From assembly GCF_018139145.2 (NCBI RefSeq), contig NC_059487.1:5539792-5603791 (forward strand): DNA of 64,000 nucleotides, in the 5' to 3' direction. The notes beneath the pieces were generated by a model, which searched no databases, was not told the DNA's origin, and saw nothing but the letters and a program-made list of their open reading frames with translations. Positions 28,101 to 40,500 of the stretch are shown piece by piece. The first letter of the stretch is position 1. Each line of letters starts with the position of its first letter. Both the position numbers and the translations under genes were made by a program. Origin of the DNA: Gymnogyps californianus (taxonomy: Eukaryota > Chordata > Aves > Accipitriformes > Cathartidae).

Positions 28101-29330
28101 CAAAATAAAACTGCCATAAGAACCACTCGTTCCCGTAGTCTTACCTTTCCAAGTAACCCTTTTTAACTGGTCTATTTGGTGTGTCATTTGCAGAAAGAGT
28201 CAGGGCTTGGTCTTTAGAAAACTGAAGGAGTGAGATCACTGGGCTTCAGGACAGGGCCTTTATGAATACAGGAGCATTACACTACCCTTCGGTTTCAGAC
28301 GATGTGGTTCCAGGGCTTAGCTCCAGGAAAGCCCAGGCTGTCTCAGCATCTTCTGCTAAGCTGGTAGGATACTCAGCATCTTACCTCAGGATCAGAGCAG
28401 TCCTACCTCATCCTGGCAATGCATCGCAGGCTGGTGATGTGACTAATGTCTGTCAACATTGACAACAGCAGTTTGGTTTTAATTATTTTTTATACCTCCC
28501 AGCACAATGGCACATATTTGTAGGCAATACCGCCCTTTATTAAGGTAATCAAATGCTTTTTTGTGTTAAGACCCTATCTGCAGTAAATTATAACTTTGCC
28601 AAACCTAGAATATTCCGGCCGAAGTTCTTCCATACCGGTCATCTGCCAGCATAGAAAATTCAATGAATTAGCTGTTTCTCTGAGCATCTGAGCAAAGACT
28701 CTCATACATTTTGGTGATGAGCATAGGAATAGAATAGAAGCGAAGCCATGGAAAACCAATCCTTTATCTACAAATCTTTGCAGGACAGAGGAACTTGTTA
28801 GCTGGTTTTGGACCAACATGCTGGTTTGACTCGTTTAACAGCTTCTCTTCTACAGCAGGTAATGGACACTCATGCACAACAAAAAGCTGCCCACAGCAGA
28901 ACTCCAGCTGGCAAGGAATATTTCTTCCATTCCTGCATTGTTTTCACTCAAACAAGCTGCTGCTAAGCTATGCCTAAAACCTATGAAAATGGCCAGAGGC
29001 ACTTCATTGACAGTTATAGCAATTCTATAGGATTATTGAACCATCCTCAAGAATTTTAAAGAGAAACGTAGCCACCAGGAGAGATGTATAGAGCAGCTCA
29101 AAGTACAAAATAATATGTATTCAACTCTAGTGCTGAAATCTCCCCCCAGCCCATGAGGGACACTTGTAATGGGCACAGAGAATCCAATTGCTTTCAATAT
29201 TTGGTGAAAAGGAAACAATCTCTTCATTTATTAATTTTTAGAAAATGTTATGATATTTGTACAAGGCAATATTGGTTCCGCAGCTATAGATCTTGCACAG
29301 ACTGACTCCTGTGTTTAAATTTCTATATTG
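22170..29330. other. Gene-free desert DNA
   Basis: No supported gene. It contains a second ancient-repeat trace at 26595-26640 (GTAAAGTCCCTGTCCAGAG core), poly-T at 27020-27030 and paired TTGCAATG motifs at 23337-23359. The 147-codon ATG frame at 25784-26227 lies in AT-rich DNA, is Leu/Ile-rich in its middle and has no recognised homologue. Confidence 0.55.
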
Positions 29331-29334
29331 TAAA

Positions 29335-29400
29335 TAGGTCCCATTGACTTTCATGAGCCTGCTTGTAAGTAAAGATAACTTAGAGGATCAAAGCCCTATA
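29335..29400 (+). repeat. Ancient amniote interspersed repeat, candidate
   Basis: GGTCCCATTGACTTTCATGAGCCTG...GGATCAAAGCCC resembles the CCCATTGACTTCAATGG...GGATCAGGCCC core of old amniote repeats. Confidence 0.45.
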
Positions 29401-31780
29401 AACTGTGTCATTAAATTTTAAGAAGTCAGAAGCTGCATGTTCTCTTCCCAGGCTGTACCAGCATCTCCCATGAGTGCTAATGAGACCAGTTCTCATGTCA
29501 CTGTTCTCTGGATGTTAGAAGACATAGATTTGATTTTAGTCTTGATTGCACAGATGAAAATAAGCAATAACTCATGGAAATCAGTGTAAGTATACCTGGT
29601 AGTCAAACTACAGCTGATAAAGTTCATGTTCATTTTGGGTACCTGTCTGAAGTTCAGGTCTCTACTTAATACACATGATGCATCAGGTCTGTACAGTAGG
29701 TTAGTAGAGCTCATTAGAATTGATTCTCCATGTATTTGTCAATAATTCCAGGAGCAAAAAAAGGACTGCACTGAGACTAACAGGCTGATTCAGCTCAGGA
29801 ATATGTGGGAAAGACAACTCAGATTTTAGCCAAAGTGACTGATTCCTCCATACTTTGTAGGAGAGCTTTCCTGAAAATCAGACAGGGTTTTACTGATAAC
29901 AAGGTTTCATGAAATAGGAAGTGAGAAAAGAGAAGTGGGGAGGACTTTGTCTCTCAAGAACCTTTTCAAGGCAGTGCAGAGATATGGGAGAGGAAGAGGG
30001 CGAAAACATCATCCCAATCTTATTTTTACGCATTGCTTTTTTACAGCTATCTTCAAAACAAAAAATAGAAGTTGCTGAAGAATCCCCAGGACAAAGACTG
30101 TTTCAGTTGTTCCAGCAGATGCTCTTTTGCTATACCTAAAGTACCGAACAGAGAATTTCCAGCAACTCCAAGACTGGATGAGACACTTTCCCCCATAAAC
30201 AGCCCTGATCCTTGTTTCCACAGCAAAGACACCCCGGCTGTGAGGGAGCCCTGATGCGCCCCAGCCAGCATTGCCAGTGCGGGAGGCTGAGGGGCCAGAA
30301 CTGCAGGGCACGCTCGGGAGCACCTCTGCCCTGCAGCCTCCACGTGACGGTTCAGAGTACGTGAAAAACATCCCGTGTGGGACTTCTTGTTTTACTCCCA
30401 GACTCTTTTTTTTCCACGATATCCTCCAAGAGGACCAGCTACCGTGAGTCACCTCTGCAGTGTTTGTCTATCATCTCCTTGCAAAGGCAAGGCTTTCCCT
30501 GAAGTCTGCGAGCATTTCTGTTAAAGGGAGTTTTATCTGAATAAAGAAGCCAGAATTTGAAGGAAGATGAATGGGAAAGCAGTCACTAGAGCGAACTCCT
30601 GCCACCATGCAGCAAATGCTGCTTTTCAGTACAAGACAGAGAGTAGCATCCAGTGCCGGTTCCAGTTAGCACCAAAACCACAGGGGATACTTTTTGTTGG
30701 GGCAAACATCACTGAAAAGGTAGATGGTAAAACAAGCATATCCTGGGCAGGGGAGACAAATAAATCATTCATGAAAAGAATAGGAAGCATCATAGCCAGG
30801 GCAAAGAGAATGCTAATTTGCTTTGCAACCTGATCAAATGGAATGACTGGCCTTGAGGGATGCAGCCATTTTGGGGGTTGATTGCTAGAGTTAATACAGA
30901 GCATTAACTTTGCAGCTTTGCTCCAGGCAGAACTTGTCCCATGTGATCTAAAACTTTCAATGCACTTATTCTATCAGAAGATTTGTGTGTGTGTGTGTGA
31001 CTGCCTAATTAATGAGCTTCTTTTCAATATTAATATGCAGAAAAGTTTACTGCCTTAAAGGTGTGTCAATATATACATTTTTCTGGTTAAAGAAGCTTGC
31101 CTTTGGCTACTCTAAAATATAAAAGCTATTAATTAAATTATACAGTGCTTTAGAAAAAAAAAGGATCGAATTGCTGAAGTCTGTGGGGAGAATTGCTACA
31201 GAATTTATGCCAAATGTCTCAATAAATTGATATGCTAAAATGAGTAACCTGAAGTATTTTAGTAAAGATTTTTCACAAGGCTTCACCTACTCCCTCCCAC
31301 CCATCAAAGAATACTGTCAAGTGATTTCAGCCCAAGTGGAATCAAGAAAAACCAAATGCACAAAATCCTCCCAAACCTGCTGAGTTGCTCCTTACCCTGT
31401 GTAAGGACCTACATGGACTTGAGAAGCACAGAGCCCTTATGGTGTGAGGCATCACACCAACACCAGCTAACACTGCTGGTTGTACATGCATTGGACCTCC
31501 TCTCCAAGCAGTCTTGCCCACGAGCCGCACGGCAAACCCCAGCCCCATCTCAGCCCTGTGCCAAGAAGAGGCCAAGTGCCATCAGACTGGTCCTTCCCCA
31601 GACATCCTCTGGTTGGCACCTTCCAAGGCTGGCATGGCCCTACCAGGCAAGGGCAAGGGCCAGCAGTGTGGGCAGACCTCATCTGAAGGTCAGTCTTCAT
31701 TGCAGAGTGCAGCCTGTCCTCAGAGGCGCTCCCCACCCTGCACCTTGCGTCTGGGAGAAGCCAACAAGGACGGAGAAGAA
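29401..31780. other. Gene-free desert DNA
   Basis: No supported gene. A (GT)n microsatellite lies at 30983-30999 and is followed by AT-rich DNA (31000-31260) rich in TAAT motifs, which resembles a conserved non-coding element. Confidence 0.5.
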
Positions 31781-31784
31781 GAAG

Positions 31785-31850
31785 TAACATTATTGCTTTC
31801 ATTTTTACGTTTGGGAAACTGAGGTATGAATGCAAGACAGATCTCCAAAG
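31785..31850 (-). repeat. MIR/CORE-SINE-like fragment, candidate
   Basis: The plus strand reads ATTTTTACGTTTGGGAAACTGAGGTATG, which is the reverse complement of the MIR core (CTCAGTTTCCCCATCTGTAAAAT). Only the core is recognisable. Confidence 0.5.
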
Positions 31851-34800
31851 CAATTTCCTCATTGTTTTTCTTGCCTAAAGAGCTTCAAAAACAGTTTTCT
31901 CCAAGTGATTTTTGTCAGAGGTTATGCAGGAAGCCTCTGGAAAAGCCAAAGGCCAAGTGCTGTGTACAAAGCCAGTATTTTAACTGTATGACTATTCTTT
32001 CTCCCCAGTGGGTGCCTGTATAAAATGTTTGCCAAATTATCCTTCCCCTTCTTAAATTTCCCATAGCATATCATATTATCCTTTCCTACCTGGCAAATCC
32101 TGCCATAAACCTCCATCAGCAACTGCTTAACATGCTGAGCATAGCCTTGCAGGAGAGTAAAAACCTTCAGAGAGTCCTCCCAGCCTGTCTGGACCCCAAA
32201 CTGCTGCCTGCAGATACTGCAACAAATGTTCCAGGAAAGTGGAAGGAAAGACAGTCTCTTATCTTAATCAGCCTGACGAGCTGGTGGGGGAAAACAGCTG
32301 ATGTCCATGGAGCAAGGCTGGAGTAAAGGGCAAGCAGCTGTGGCAGCTGTAAAGTTATAAACAGCCTATGTGTCTCCTCTCAAAGTGTGATGCTTGGGAA
32401 AACTGGGTGGGTTTCTTGAGCAAAGATCTTCTCATCAGCAAACTCTTATTTTGAAAAGATAGTGCCAGATCTTCTTTCTCAGTGTAGGTGATTTCATGTG
32501 AGGGGCTTTAATAAGCAAGAGTTAGCTGGTTGCTATGAGGTGATAGAAGTAGTAGCAGGGTACAGAGAGTCTCCAGGCTCCTTTTGTTTCCTGCTTGCAG
32601 GGGCTGAGAGAAGGATGGGAGAGAAAGTCAGAAAAAGGAAGAACCGTGAAATATGCCTGTGCTTTCTTCCTCAGCTCCCTGTAGTTGCAAGGTAGATCTC
32701 CATAATGTAGAAGATAAGCAGCTGCTCAATAAGGATCAGTAGAGTTAAAAAAAAAATCATATGCTTTATAGACGCTATTTGATCTCTAATAAATACACTG
32801 AATACAGGATTTTTGCATGATGCTTTGATCTCAGTGAAGTATATTCTAGCTGGGTTGCTGCCACCCCTCTAATGAGTGGTGTTGGAGGCCCTACATAAAC
32901 AGCGGCTAGTAAAAGTGGGGGGGAAGAATGCAAACTCTGACATCCCTGTTCCAAAGTAGGTCAAGCTCCTCCAAAGGCAATGGCTTCATCTCATTCCTCC
33001 TGTAGTAGCAGACACCTGTGCAGGATGAAGAGTTAGTGCCTTAGCTGCTCACTGCTGAGGACAGGTCTAGCTCTTACACGGTGAGGCAGTTCAATGGCTT
33101 CATTTGTGTGTGCTGCAGAGCAGCTCCGTATGGCTTAACCAGTGATCACAGCTCAGGAGCGAGGACTCTGGCAGACCAGACTGAGAGCTGCAAAGGACTC
33201 AGAAGTTGCTATAGCAGATGCCTTATGTCTGATACAAACCTGTCCTGGACTCACTTGCAAAATCCTAAACTGCCTGCAGAAAAGATTTTCCTTCTAGGAT
33301 CAGTGCATAACGGAGAAATGTATGGAGAAAAGACTTGAACCTTGCAAGGTTTCAGAGGCTGTGCTCTAGCTGTCCTGTATTCGGCTACAACTGCATTCAG
33401 GTGCCTTCTAGTCCCTGTTTGACAGTGTAACTGTTCACACAGGTACCTCCCTGCCTCGAGAGGAACAGACATTGGGCTCTCCGATGAGCTCTGACTAGGT
33501 GCCAGGCATTTGGAGAGCTAAGTTGCTTTATCTGCACAGCTCAGAAGAGCCCCTCCACACATGGGCTTTTTAGGACCAGGAACACCTCTAGGTGTCAGGT
33601 CTAGTGGAGTCCTAATTCACAGCTGACATCTAAGGTGCTGCAGTCATATTACTAATAAACCAGCTAAAACAGGAAAGGAGGCCTTTACCTGCTGCCAGCT
33701 CCTGTAATAACGTGTCCTAAGTGCGCTTTCTTCTTGCTCTTTCAAGTCATGCACGCACAAGTTACTTTACAAAGTGGTCTCTTGTCGGAGCCTCACAAAC
33801 TTGTTTTACTTATAACATGTCTTAGATTCTAGCAAGGACTGCCAGAGGGGAAGCAGCGTTACACTGGATTGCACCACAGAAACCACCCAACTTAAGTGGA
33901 TTACTCTTTTTGCCATGGGCTGACTTGCTTATGCAGGTTTGCTTTGTTATCAAATGTCTGTTACGACACAGGAAAAAACACGGAGCTGAGCAAGGCCTGT
34001 TCTCTGATCTGGATTATCCACTCTCTGCTTCCCTGCGGGAGCTTTAAGGAAAGAGTCTTCTGTATTGACCAAAAAAATCCTTGTCCTGAAAAGCCTAACT
34101 ATGGGAGAAGAGACTGGCAGCATCTGTCTTTAAGAGAGCTTCTCGGTGGCCCAGAGCAGCTTGAAAGATGCTTTTAGTCCTTCAGTTGGTAAAGCCTCAG
34201 ATATGATAAATCTGAATGCTGACCTGCAGGCTGTTAGGATCCCTCCAATTCCTTTCTTAACTTGTCAGCTGAGTAAGCTGCTTGATTTCACTTTAGTATT
34301 TGAATTTTTAGAATAGAATTAGCACACCTGAAACTTTCGCAGTCTGTCTGCAAGAGATGGGCTGGGATTCAAGGAGGCTCCTTTTAATCCTGTCTTCTGG
34401 GTGTGGGTTTTCCCTAAATCTCATTTCCTACTTTAGGTTTGAACAGCCTCTGACTCCAATTAGCCCAACACAATAAAAACAGAGGGCTGAGTTTCAGAGG
34501 ATGTGTTTCAATGGCAGTGGTATCATAGCTCAATGTTGGGCAAAGGATTCCTGTCTCCCCTGCCTCCACACTTCCCTGTCCCTCCAGAAATTAGGATTTT
34601 AGCTCCTAAAATGTGAGCTTTCTGAAAAGCAGTTTAAGTGCTCTTCTCTTCTGCTCTCAGGGTTCACTATTTTCAGGTTTTTGCCATATCCATGCAGGCT
34701 GGAAACCTTCTTCTCTTAATTAATTCTGAAACTCTGGTATATACATATGACTCCAAGGTCTAGGGTTTTAAGAAAAATACCAAGTATCATGAGACTCCTC

Positions 34801-35990
34801 ATAAAATCATGACAGTTAGCTACCTGAATACACAAAGAGCAGTCTTGTACTTTTTTTCTGTAAAGCTACTTCTATTTTAGATTAAGGAATCCTAGAAAGA
34901 AAAAGAGCAAAGTGCCCACAAAAGATCCTTGTGTCAAGCAGCAAACTTCCTGGAATAAAACTACCAGCTCTGTTCCCCTGAAAAGAGGTAGCCTTTGAAG
35001 ATGCAGTCTATCAGACAATACACCAGTTTGTAAAGGTATTGGAAACACTTTTGGAGAAGCCAGAAGCTGCCACTTGAAAACTGAGGTTTTAAAATGTGAA
35101 GGATCAAAATACATCAACTTTAAACTACTTTCTATACTACTTCAGACAAATAAAGGAACCCTTAAAAAGAGGGTAAAATCAAACGAGGAATCCAGGCTGT
35201 GACTGGTTGTCCTCCAGTAATTTTGAAACCTGGCTAAATTTAGAAAAAGAGGCCCTGAAACTTCTCCTGAACAGAACTGGTATTTGTAACTTGAAATGGT
35301 GATGAGAGTTTCACTTTTCATTACAAGCAGATTATTCAGGTTTTTTCAGCACTGGAGTGTCAAGGAATTTAAACCACTATTAAAAAAAAGTGTAATTTTG
35401 TAAGCTGTGAAATGACTGTGGTAGCAAGGTCTGCACGTGCTAGTGAGGAGCGAGGACTCTCCCCACGCAGGGACTTGCAACCGTTCGTCCCCATCCGTGG
35501 AACGTAACAGGTGACTGCGCAGATGAAAAGCAGGGATATCGTCCTATTCGTTCTCATTTCCAGGCCTACCCTCCTCCATTAGCCGGGGACGCTTGGAGAG
35601 CTGTTAAATTGGCTTTGGTTTTTTTTCGTTGACAATAACAACTTCTTCAACATCATAGACCTCTGCAGCCAATTTAATCCTGTGCATCCTGCTCCTTTGA
35701 TTGCTGGGACTGATCTAGAAGACGAGGTACCATGGGGCCAACCCTCTCGCAAGGTGCTTCTTTAAGGAAAAGAACTGTTAACCAAAATTACTTGGCAGCT
35801 CTGAGAAATTCTAGCAGGTAATTTTTGCAGTGCTGTCAGTCACTCTCAGCCCCTGTGGCTGCACTAGTTGCTCTGAATAACTACAGTAGCTCTGATCATG
35901 AATTACTGTGATTTGTCAGCTGTAATATAAGCCCAGCTAGGGTTTTGATGCTTTTGCCAGCAACATGTGAAAGAAAATATTTGAGTGAAG
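31851..35990. other. Gene-free desert DNA
   Basis: No supported gene or clear repeat. At 35629-35650 closely spaced GACAATAACAAC motifs resemble SOX half-sites. The rest is AT-rich with short open frames only. Confidence 0.5.
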
Positions 35991-36016
35991 CTGTCTAAGC
36001 CAGGTTGGGTAAAGAA

Positions 36017-36051
36017 AGGGGGACGGGGGGGGTGGGAGGGGGGAAGGGGGT
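36017..36051 (+). repeat. G-rich tract, possible G-quadruplex
   Basis: Five or more runs of 4-9 G separated by one to three other bases (GGGGGACGGGGGGGGTGGG and onward). This satisfies the usual G-quadruplex pattern on the plus strand. Confidence 0.8.
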
Positions 36052-36059
36052 AAAAAGCC

Positions 36060-36610
36060 AACTTGACCTGCCCAGATTTATTTCATGCGGTGCTGAAACC
36101 AGCCCACTGCCTGGATTTAAGACCAGTGGATATATTTAATTTGCTTGAATAACTCCTGATGGGTGTTGGGCTTCTTTCCCCTGGAAATTATAATCCAATC
36201 CTGCATACCATCTAAATAATGCAATAACCTCCTATAATATCTCTTTTCTTGGAACAATTATACATAACACTGAGAAAAAAAAAGCATGTCTCTGAAAACA
36301 AAAACATTCTTCTGACAAGAATTGCCACAGTTTGGACAGTGAGAATTTTTTTCACTACTGGGGACCAGAGCAATACGACATGGAGCAGGAGGCAGGGAAT
36401 CCACGCTGGTTCCCAAGTTTCGGACCCAGGTCTCTCTGCTGAACTGCGCAGAAACTGAATGTCAAACAGCTATCAATAACCCTTCCTAGATTACTGCTGG
36501 GAATACTGAACAACGTTTTCTGGGTCCAAGTGGGAGTTCTTGGAGTTCATTGAGTTTATCTAGTGAAAAATGTCAGGTAGCTGCAACAGGAGTGGTAGTG
36601 ATGTTCATTA
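36060..36610. other. Gene-free stretch
   Basis: AT-rich DNA with no supported gene. A weak old-SINE-like phrase (CCCAGGTCTCTCTGCT) lies at 36425-36440. Confidence 0.4.
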
Positions 36611-36616
36611 CTACTA

Positions 36617-36709
36617 TGTGTATAACTATATATATAGCTATATACATGTATAGTTAAATATATAGTTACATAGAGAGTTTTATATATATATATATAGTTA
36701 CATATATTT
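36617..36709. repeat. (TA)n-rich palindromic microsatellite
   Basis: An interrupted TATATA array with repeated AACTATA / TATAGTT arms can form cruciforms or hairpins; one clear pair is AACTATATATATAG ... CATGTATAGTT at 36623-36654. Confidence 0.9.
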
Positions 36710-38040
36710 TTTCAGTAAAGCAGGAGTTAGGAAAATTCCTGTTGAAAGTTCTCGTCTTGCAGTGAGACCTTGGAGAAGGACAACCATATTTACCTCCATG
36801 CCTCACAAGAGCCTATTGCAGAATTGGGTCCAGTTTTTTAATGGACTCTTTTATAAACCTGTGTCCTCTAGTAAGAATTTGAAAGGACGGTACTTCAGTG
36901 TGCATTCAATTGAGCTTTTCTTCCTCCTGCATCTGCATATGTTGTGTGACAAGCAAGCGCGCTGAAGGTTAATTGTTACTCTAGGATATTATGTTCCTTC
37001 TCTCTCTTGTTAATTTTGGGGGCAGGGTGGGGAAAGGAAATCCCTGATACTTGAACCTTGCTGGAAATGTCTCAATGGTTGCTTAAAACAAATGTTTGTC
37101 TTAAAAGAAAAAAGAAAAAACAGTCCAAAGGTATTTGTCTCTTAAACAAAACTTGCATAAAAAAGCAAAAATTTTACCTGCTGCTTTTGGTGTTCCTGTA
37201 GCCGAGAGAACAGGTCTGAATCAGGAACATCAATAACTTTCTGTTTGGTTGTTTTAACATTGGCAGAAGCTTTATTCCTTTACCCCCCCCCCATCAATGT
37301 CAGAATTTCTCTGTGGCTTAACCCCCTGTTTAGCAAGATCAGAATTAGCCCAAATAACTCCAAGGGTGCAAGGGAAATGAGCGAACAAAAGAAGTGTTGC
37401 ATCTTCCAACACTCTTTTTGATTCTCCTGAGTAGAGAAGCCCACACTCTTCATACTGCCTGCAAACTTCTCGGTAGGGAAGGAAAGAGTAGGAAACATGG
37501 GAGTGGGAAGAGGAGAAGGCAGGGGAGAGGGGCTGGCTAGAGCCCCGGGCTGGCCCATAGCCCCGAGCCGACCGCCTGGCTGCCTCGTCCACCGGCACTG
37601 AGGGGCCCAAATGATGCAGCAATTTGGGTTTTTATTTGAAGATCCCCAAAAGTATTTCGTGCATGGGCTGTGGAGGAGAGGATCCATTTCCAGCCTGGCT
37701 TAACTGGATTAGCGAGGCAGGTGCGGCCGAATTCCCAATGCCAGCCGTGGGACCGCGCAGCACTCCTGGAAGAGGCAGAGCCATTAGGTTCACATTAAGT
37801 GACTGATGAACTGCCTGCAAACGCCTGGCGGATTCATTTCAAGCTCCATCCTTTTAATTCTAGCTTCTCTTTCGTCCATGTGAACCACGGGGGAGTGAAT
37901 ACGTGAGGGTTTCTACCCAATTACACCTCTCTTTAACGGCAGTAAGAAACTGGGGAGCTGCTTGATACCTAGCCGAGGTAGAGGGAATATTTAGCGTCTA
38001 AGAAGATTTATGTCCATGACCTTCTGGATGTGAGGTGGCA
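36710..38040. other. Gene-free stretch
   Basis: No supported gene. A candidate HNF1-type site (GTTAATTGTTACT, 36968-36980) lies here, as does a moderately GC-rich patch at 37500-37780 with short overlapping frames on both strands. Confidence 0.45.
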
Positions 38041-38500
38041 GAGCAGCCCATGCTGTGCTACATCTAATATGCATATTCATGGCTCGTTTATTCATGAAAG
38101 AAATGACTGGATTAGCGATGGTTTGAAGGACACTGATCATGGAGCTGAAATACACTCAAGTTGCTCACAAATTAGAACTCCATCATTTTTCATAATAAAT
38201 GGGTAACCATTGTAAATCCTTGCGTATCAGTGTTGTTATTGGAAATACTATGTTGTATTTTATTGGATTGGAAACATTTCACAGCTATCAACCTGTCAAT
38301 TATTTTAGCACAACACAAGGTTTCTCATGATGATAGATGGTGATTCTAAATAATTTTTATAAAGTATTTCTACTTACCGTGGTGTCAGGAAGCCTGCCTG
38401 CCTGTGAAATATTGTGATTTTTGAAGCATTCACCTGATAACACTCCTTAATTGTGTAACGTTAATCTATGTGTCAATCAAATACTTGCAGGCTAATATAT
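38040..38500. promoter_or_regulatory. Candidate conserved non-coding element
   Basis: This stretch has no repeats and no long open frames. It is AT-rich and dense in homeodomain/POU-like words: ATGCATATTCAT (38069-38080, one mismatch to the POU dimer element ATGCATATGCAT), CCTGTCA (38292-38298, a MEIS/TGIF-type core) followed by ATTATTTTAGC, and TTATTCATGAA. This texture is typical of distal developmental enhancers, but conservation cannot be seen from one genome. Confidence 0.35.
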
Positions 38501-38879
38501 GGATTTTTTTTTTCCTGAGGTTTTCATAGAGGGGAGAAAATTAAGATCATAGAAAAATGTTGGCAGCATATGAAGGAAGAAGCAATGCCAGACTCGTAAC
38601 CAATCATGAAAATGCATGTTATGAAGAATAAAGAAAAGATGAACCCTCTTCACTAATGAACTCTACTTTTATTCAGAATGAAGATGTCTTCCAGCAACAT
38701 GTTTTTTCTTTCTCTCTTTCTCCCCACTTCTAACACAGTGAGTGAAAAGTCCAGTTTTACATGTCTTGAGCAGATTCAAACATCTGTGAATAAATAAGGT
38801 GCTAGTCATTAGATGCCTGCTATTTAAGTTTCAAAGTCTTGTTCAGAGGTTAGTAAAAGATATTATTTCACCTCACAGA

Positions 38880-38965
38880 CATGAAAATTAATTCGCACAG
38901 AGGCTGCTTTAACCAAGACCACGCAGCGAGTTACAAGCAGAGATGGGTCTGGTATCCTACAGAGT
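38880..38965 (-). repeat. MIR/CORE-SINE-like fragment, candidate
   Basis: GCACAGAGGCTGCTTTAACC, AAGACCACGCAGCGAGTTAC and CAGAGATGGGTCTGG line up with the reverse-complement MIR phrase GCACAGAGAGGTTAAGTAAC, AAGGTCACACAGC, GCAGAGCTGGG. Confidence 0.55.
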
Positions 38966-40195
38966 ATATGAAGTGGTACACCGACGTCCCGAAATATCTG
39001 GGAGGTCAAGTATGCCAAAAGTTACTACCTCTGACCTAAAAGTGCTGATCACTTTTGCATTCAGCCAGAAGGGCTGTGAGGGAAGGGGAGACCTCCAGGG
39101 ATCGCAGCACAGAGCAAGTCGCCTGCTTCGGTGACACCGCTCCTTCGTCCCTGGTCAGAAAGAGCCACACCAGAGGGGACTGCCTGTGACTGCCCCAGTT
39201 CTGGGGTTATTAGCCTTACTACACCCTGACCTTTCTCTGAGCCTATGCCAGCAGGTAATCCTTCAGCAGCAGGGAATAAATCCTGTCTCAGGTGCATGCT
39301 CAACCACAGCTCCCTCCTGCTGCTGCTGCTGCTCTTGGCTTTATTGCTAGCATCAAGTGGTTTGGGGCCACAGTCCCATTTACCTGCTTTCTGAGCTCGG
39401 GGTGGAATAAGAAAGGCCAAAAAATTGCAACGGTACACCCAGTACAGTCCTACAAAACCGAACTGTTTAAAGCATGACGTGCTAGATCTGCAAGCACACC
39501 TGTGTTAGGAGGGTTCCCAGTTTCCATCACAGTGTGACCCAGGAGGCCAACTCTGCCACCGATGCTGAGCGGTCTGCGTCTGACGGCACTGACCAGTCTG
39601 AATACCTGTGGCAGGATTGGACTCTAGGTGGTCTGGTACTTATCCCTATTTATACACCACGCAGCCTTTTCCAGCCATTAAACTGATTTTATATGTGCAA
39701 GCCTGTTTCAGCAATTAGAGCAAAAAATCTTTATAGCTCTTTTGGTTTGAATTGGGCTGGTTTCAAACCCAGGTACTAAAATGGATAAAATTATCTTGAA
39801 AAGCAAAGGAATTACACTGTACTCTGAGCTCCTCTGCATCATGTTATGAAAGACACAAAGATAATATTTGTATAAATTAAAGCTATTGGAGACGTATGGT
39901 ATTTCAGTTTCTGCTTCATTAAGTTGTCCTCCAGCCCTGAACATCCCTAGATCTATTCTGCAGCACTTTTCTATTTTAAATTTAATCTACCCTGCTGCAG
40001 AATGAAAGCTTAAAAGGATATTGCCTCTTTAAATTAAATGTGGAAAAAAATAACAATGGTGGAATTCTTGCTGAAGTGAATGCAATCTATTATATAAGTT
40101 CTAGAATTCATGATATTTTCATATGTCTGTTAGCCTCCCTGCTAGTTCAGCAGTATATTTCTTCACTGTTTCACTATCACCACAATTACATTTTT
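38966..40195. other. Gene-free stretch
   Basis: No supported gene. A CTG-type trinucleotide run lies at 39317-39332 (GCTGCTGCTGCTGCT). The opposing frames around 39061-39477 are short and without homology. Confidence 0.45.
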
Positions 40196-40198
40196 TTT

Positions 40199-40500
40199 CA
40201 TTGATTGTAAGACCAGAAGAAACCACTGTGACCATCTAATCTGATTTCACATGTATAATAGACCATAGGACATGTCTGGATTAATTCCTAATTTGATTAG
40301 AACAACTCTTGGAAAAATATCCTATCTTTTCCCTACAGTTTCCAAGCAATGGAATACACCTTTGCAACCCCTCATGAGTTGTTCCGATCACCAATTATTT
40401 TAGCTTTGTCATTACAAAAAAGTGCCCTCTGTTTTGAGTCTGGAATTTCATCTTCCTCTGATTTGTAGATATTGGATCCTTCCTCTGTGGGATTTTTTTC
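40199..40500 (-). repeat. CR1-type LINE fragment, reverse orientation
   Basis: The plus strand reads AAGACCAGAAGAAACCACTG, then GACCATCTAATCTGATTTC, then ATAATAGACCATAGGAC, TTAATTCCTAATTTGATTAG and later TCTGGAATTTCATCTTCCTC and ATATTGGATCCTTCCTC. This follows the reverse complement of the 3' region of an old CR1 subfamily found in sauropsids. No coding capacity remains. Confidence 0.85.

Noticed and set aside
34512..34535. GCAGTGGTATCATAGCTCAATG, reminiscent of the start of U4 snRNA
   Set aside because: The similarity stops after about 22 bases and the following sequence does not follow U4, so no snRNA or pseudogene is called.
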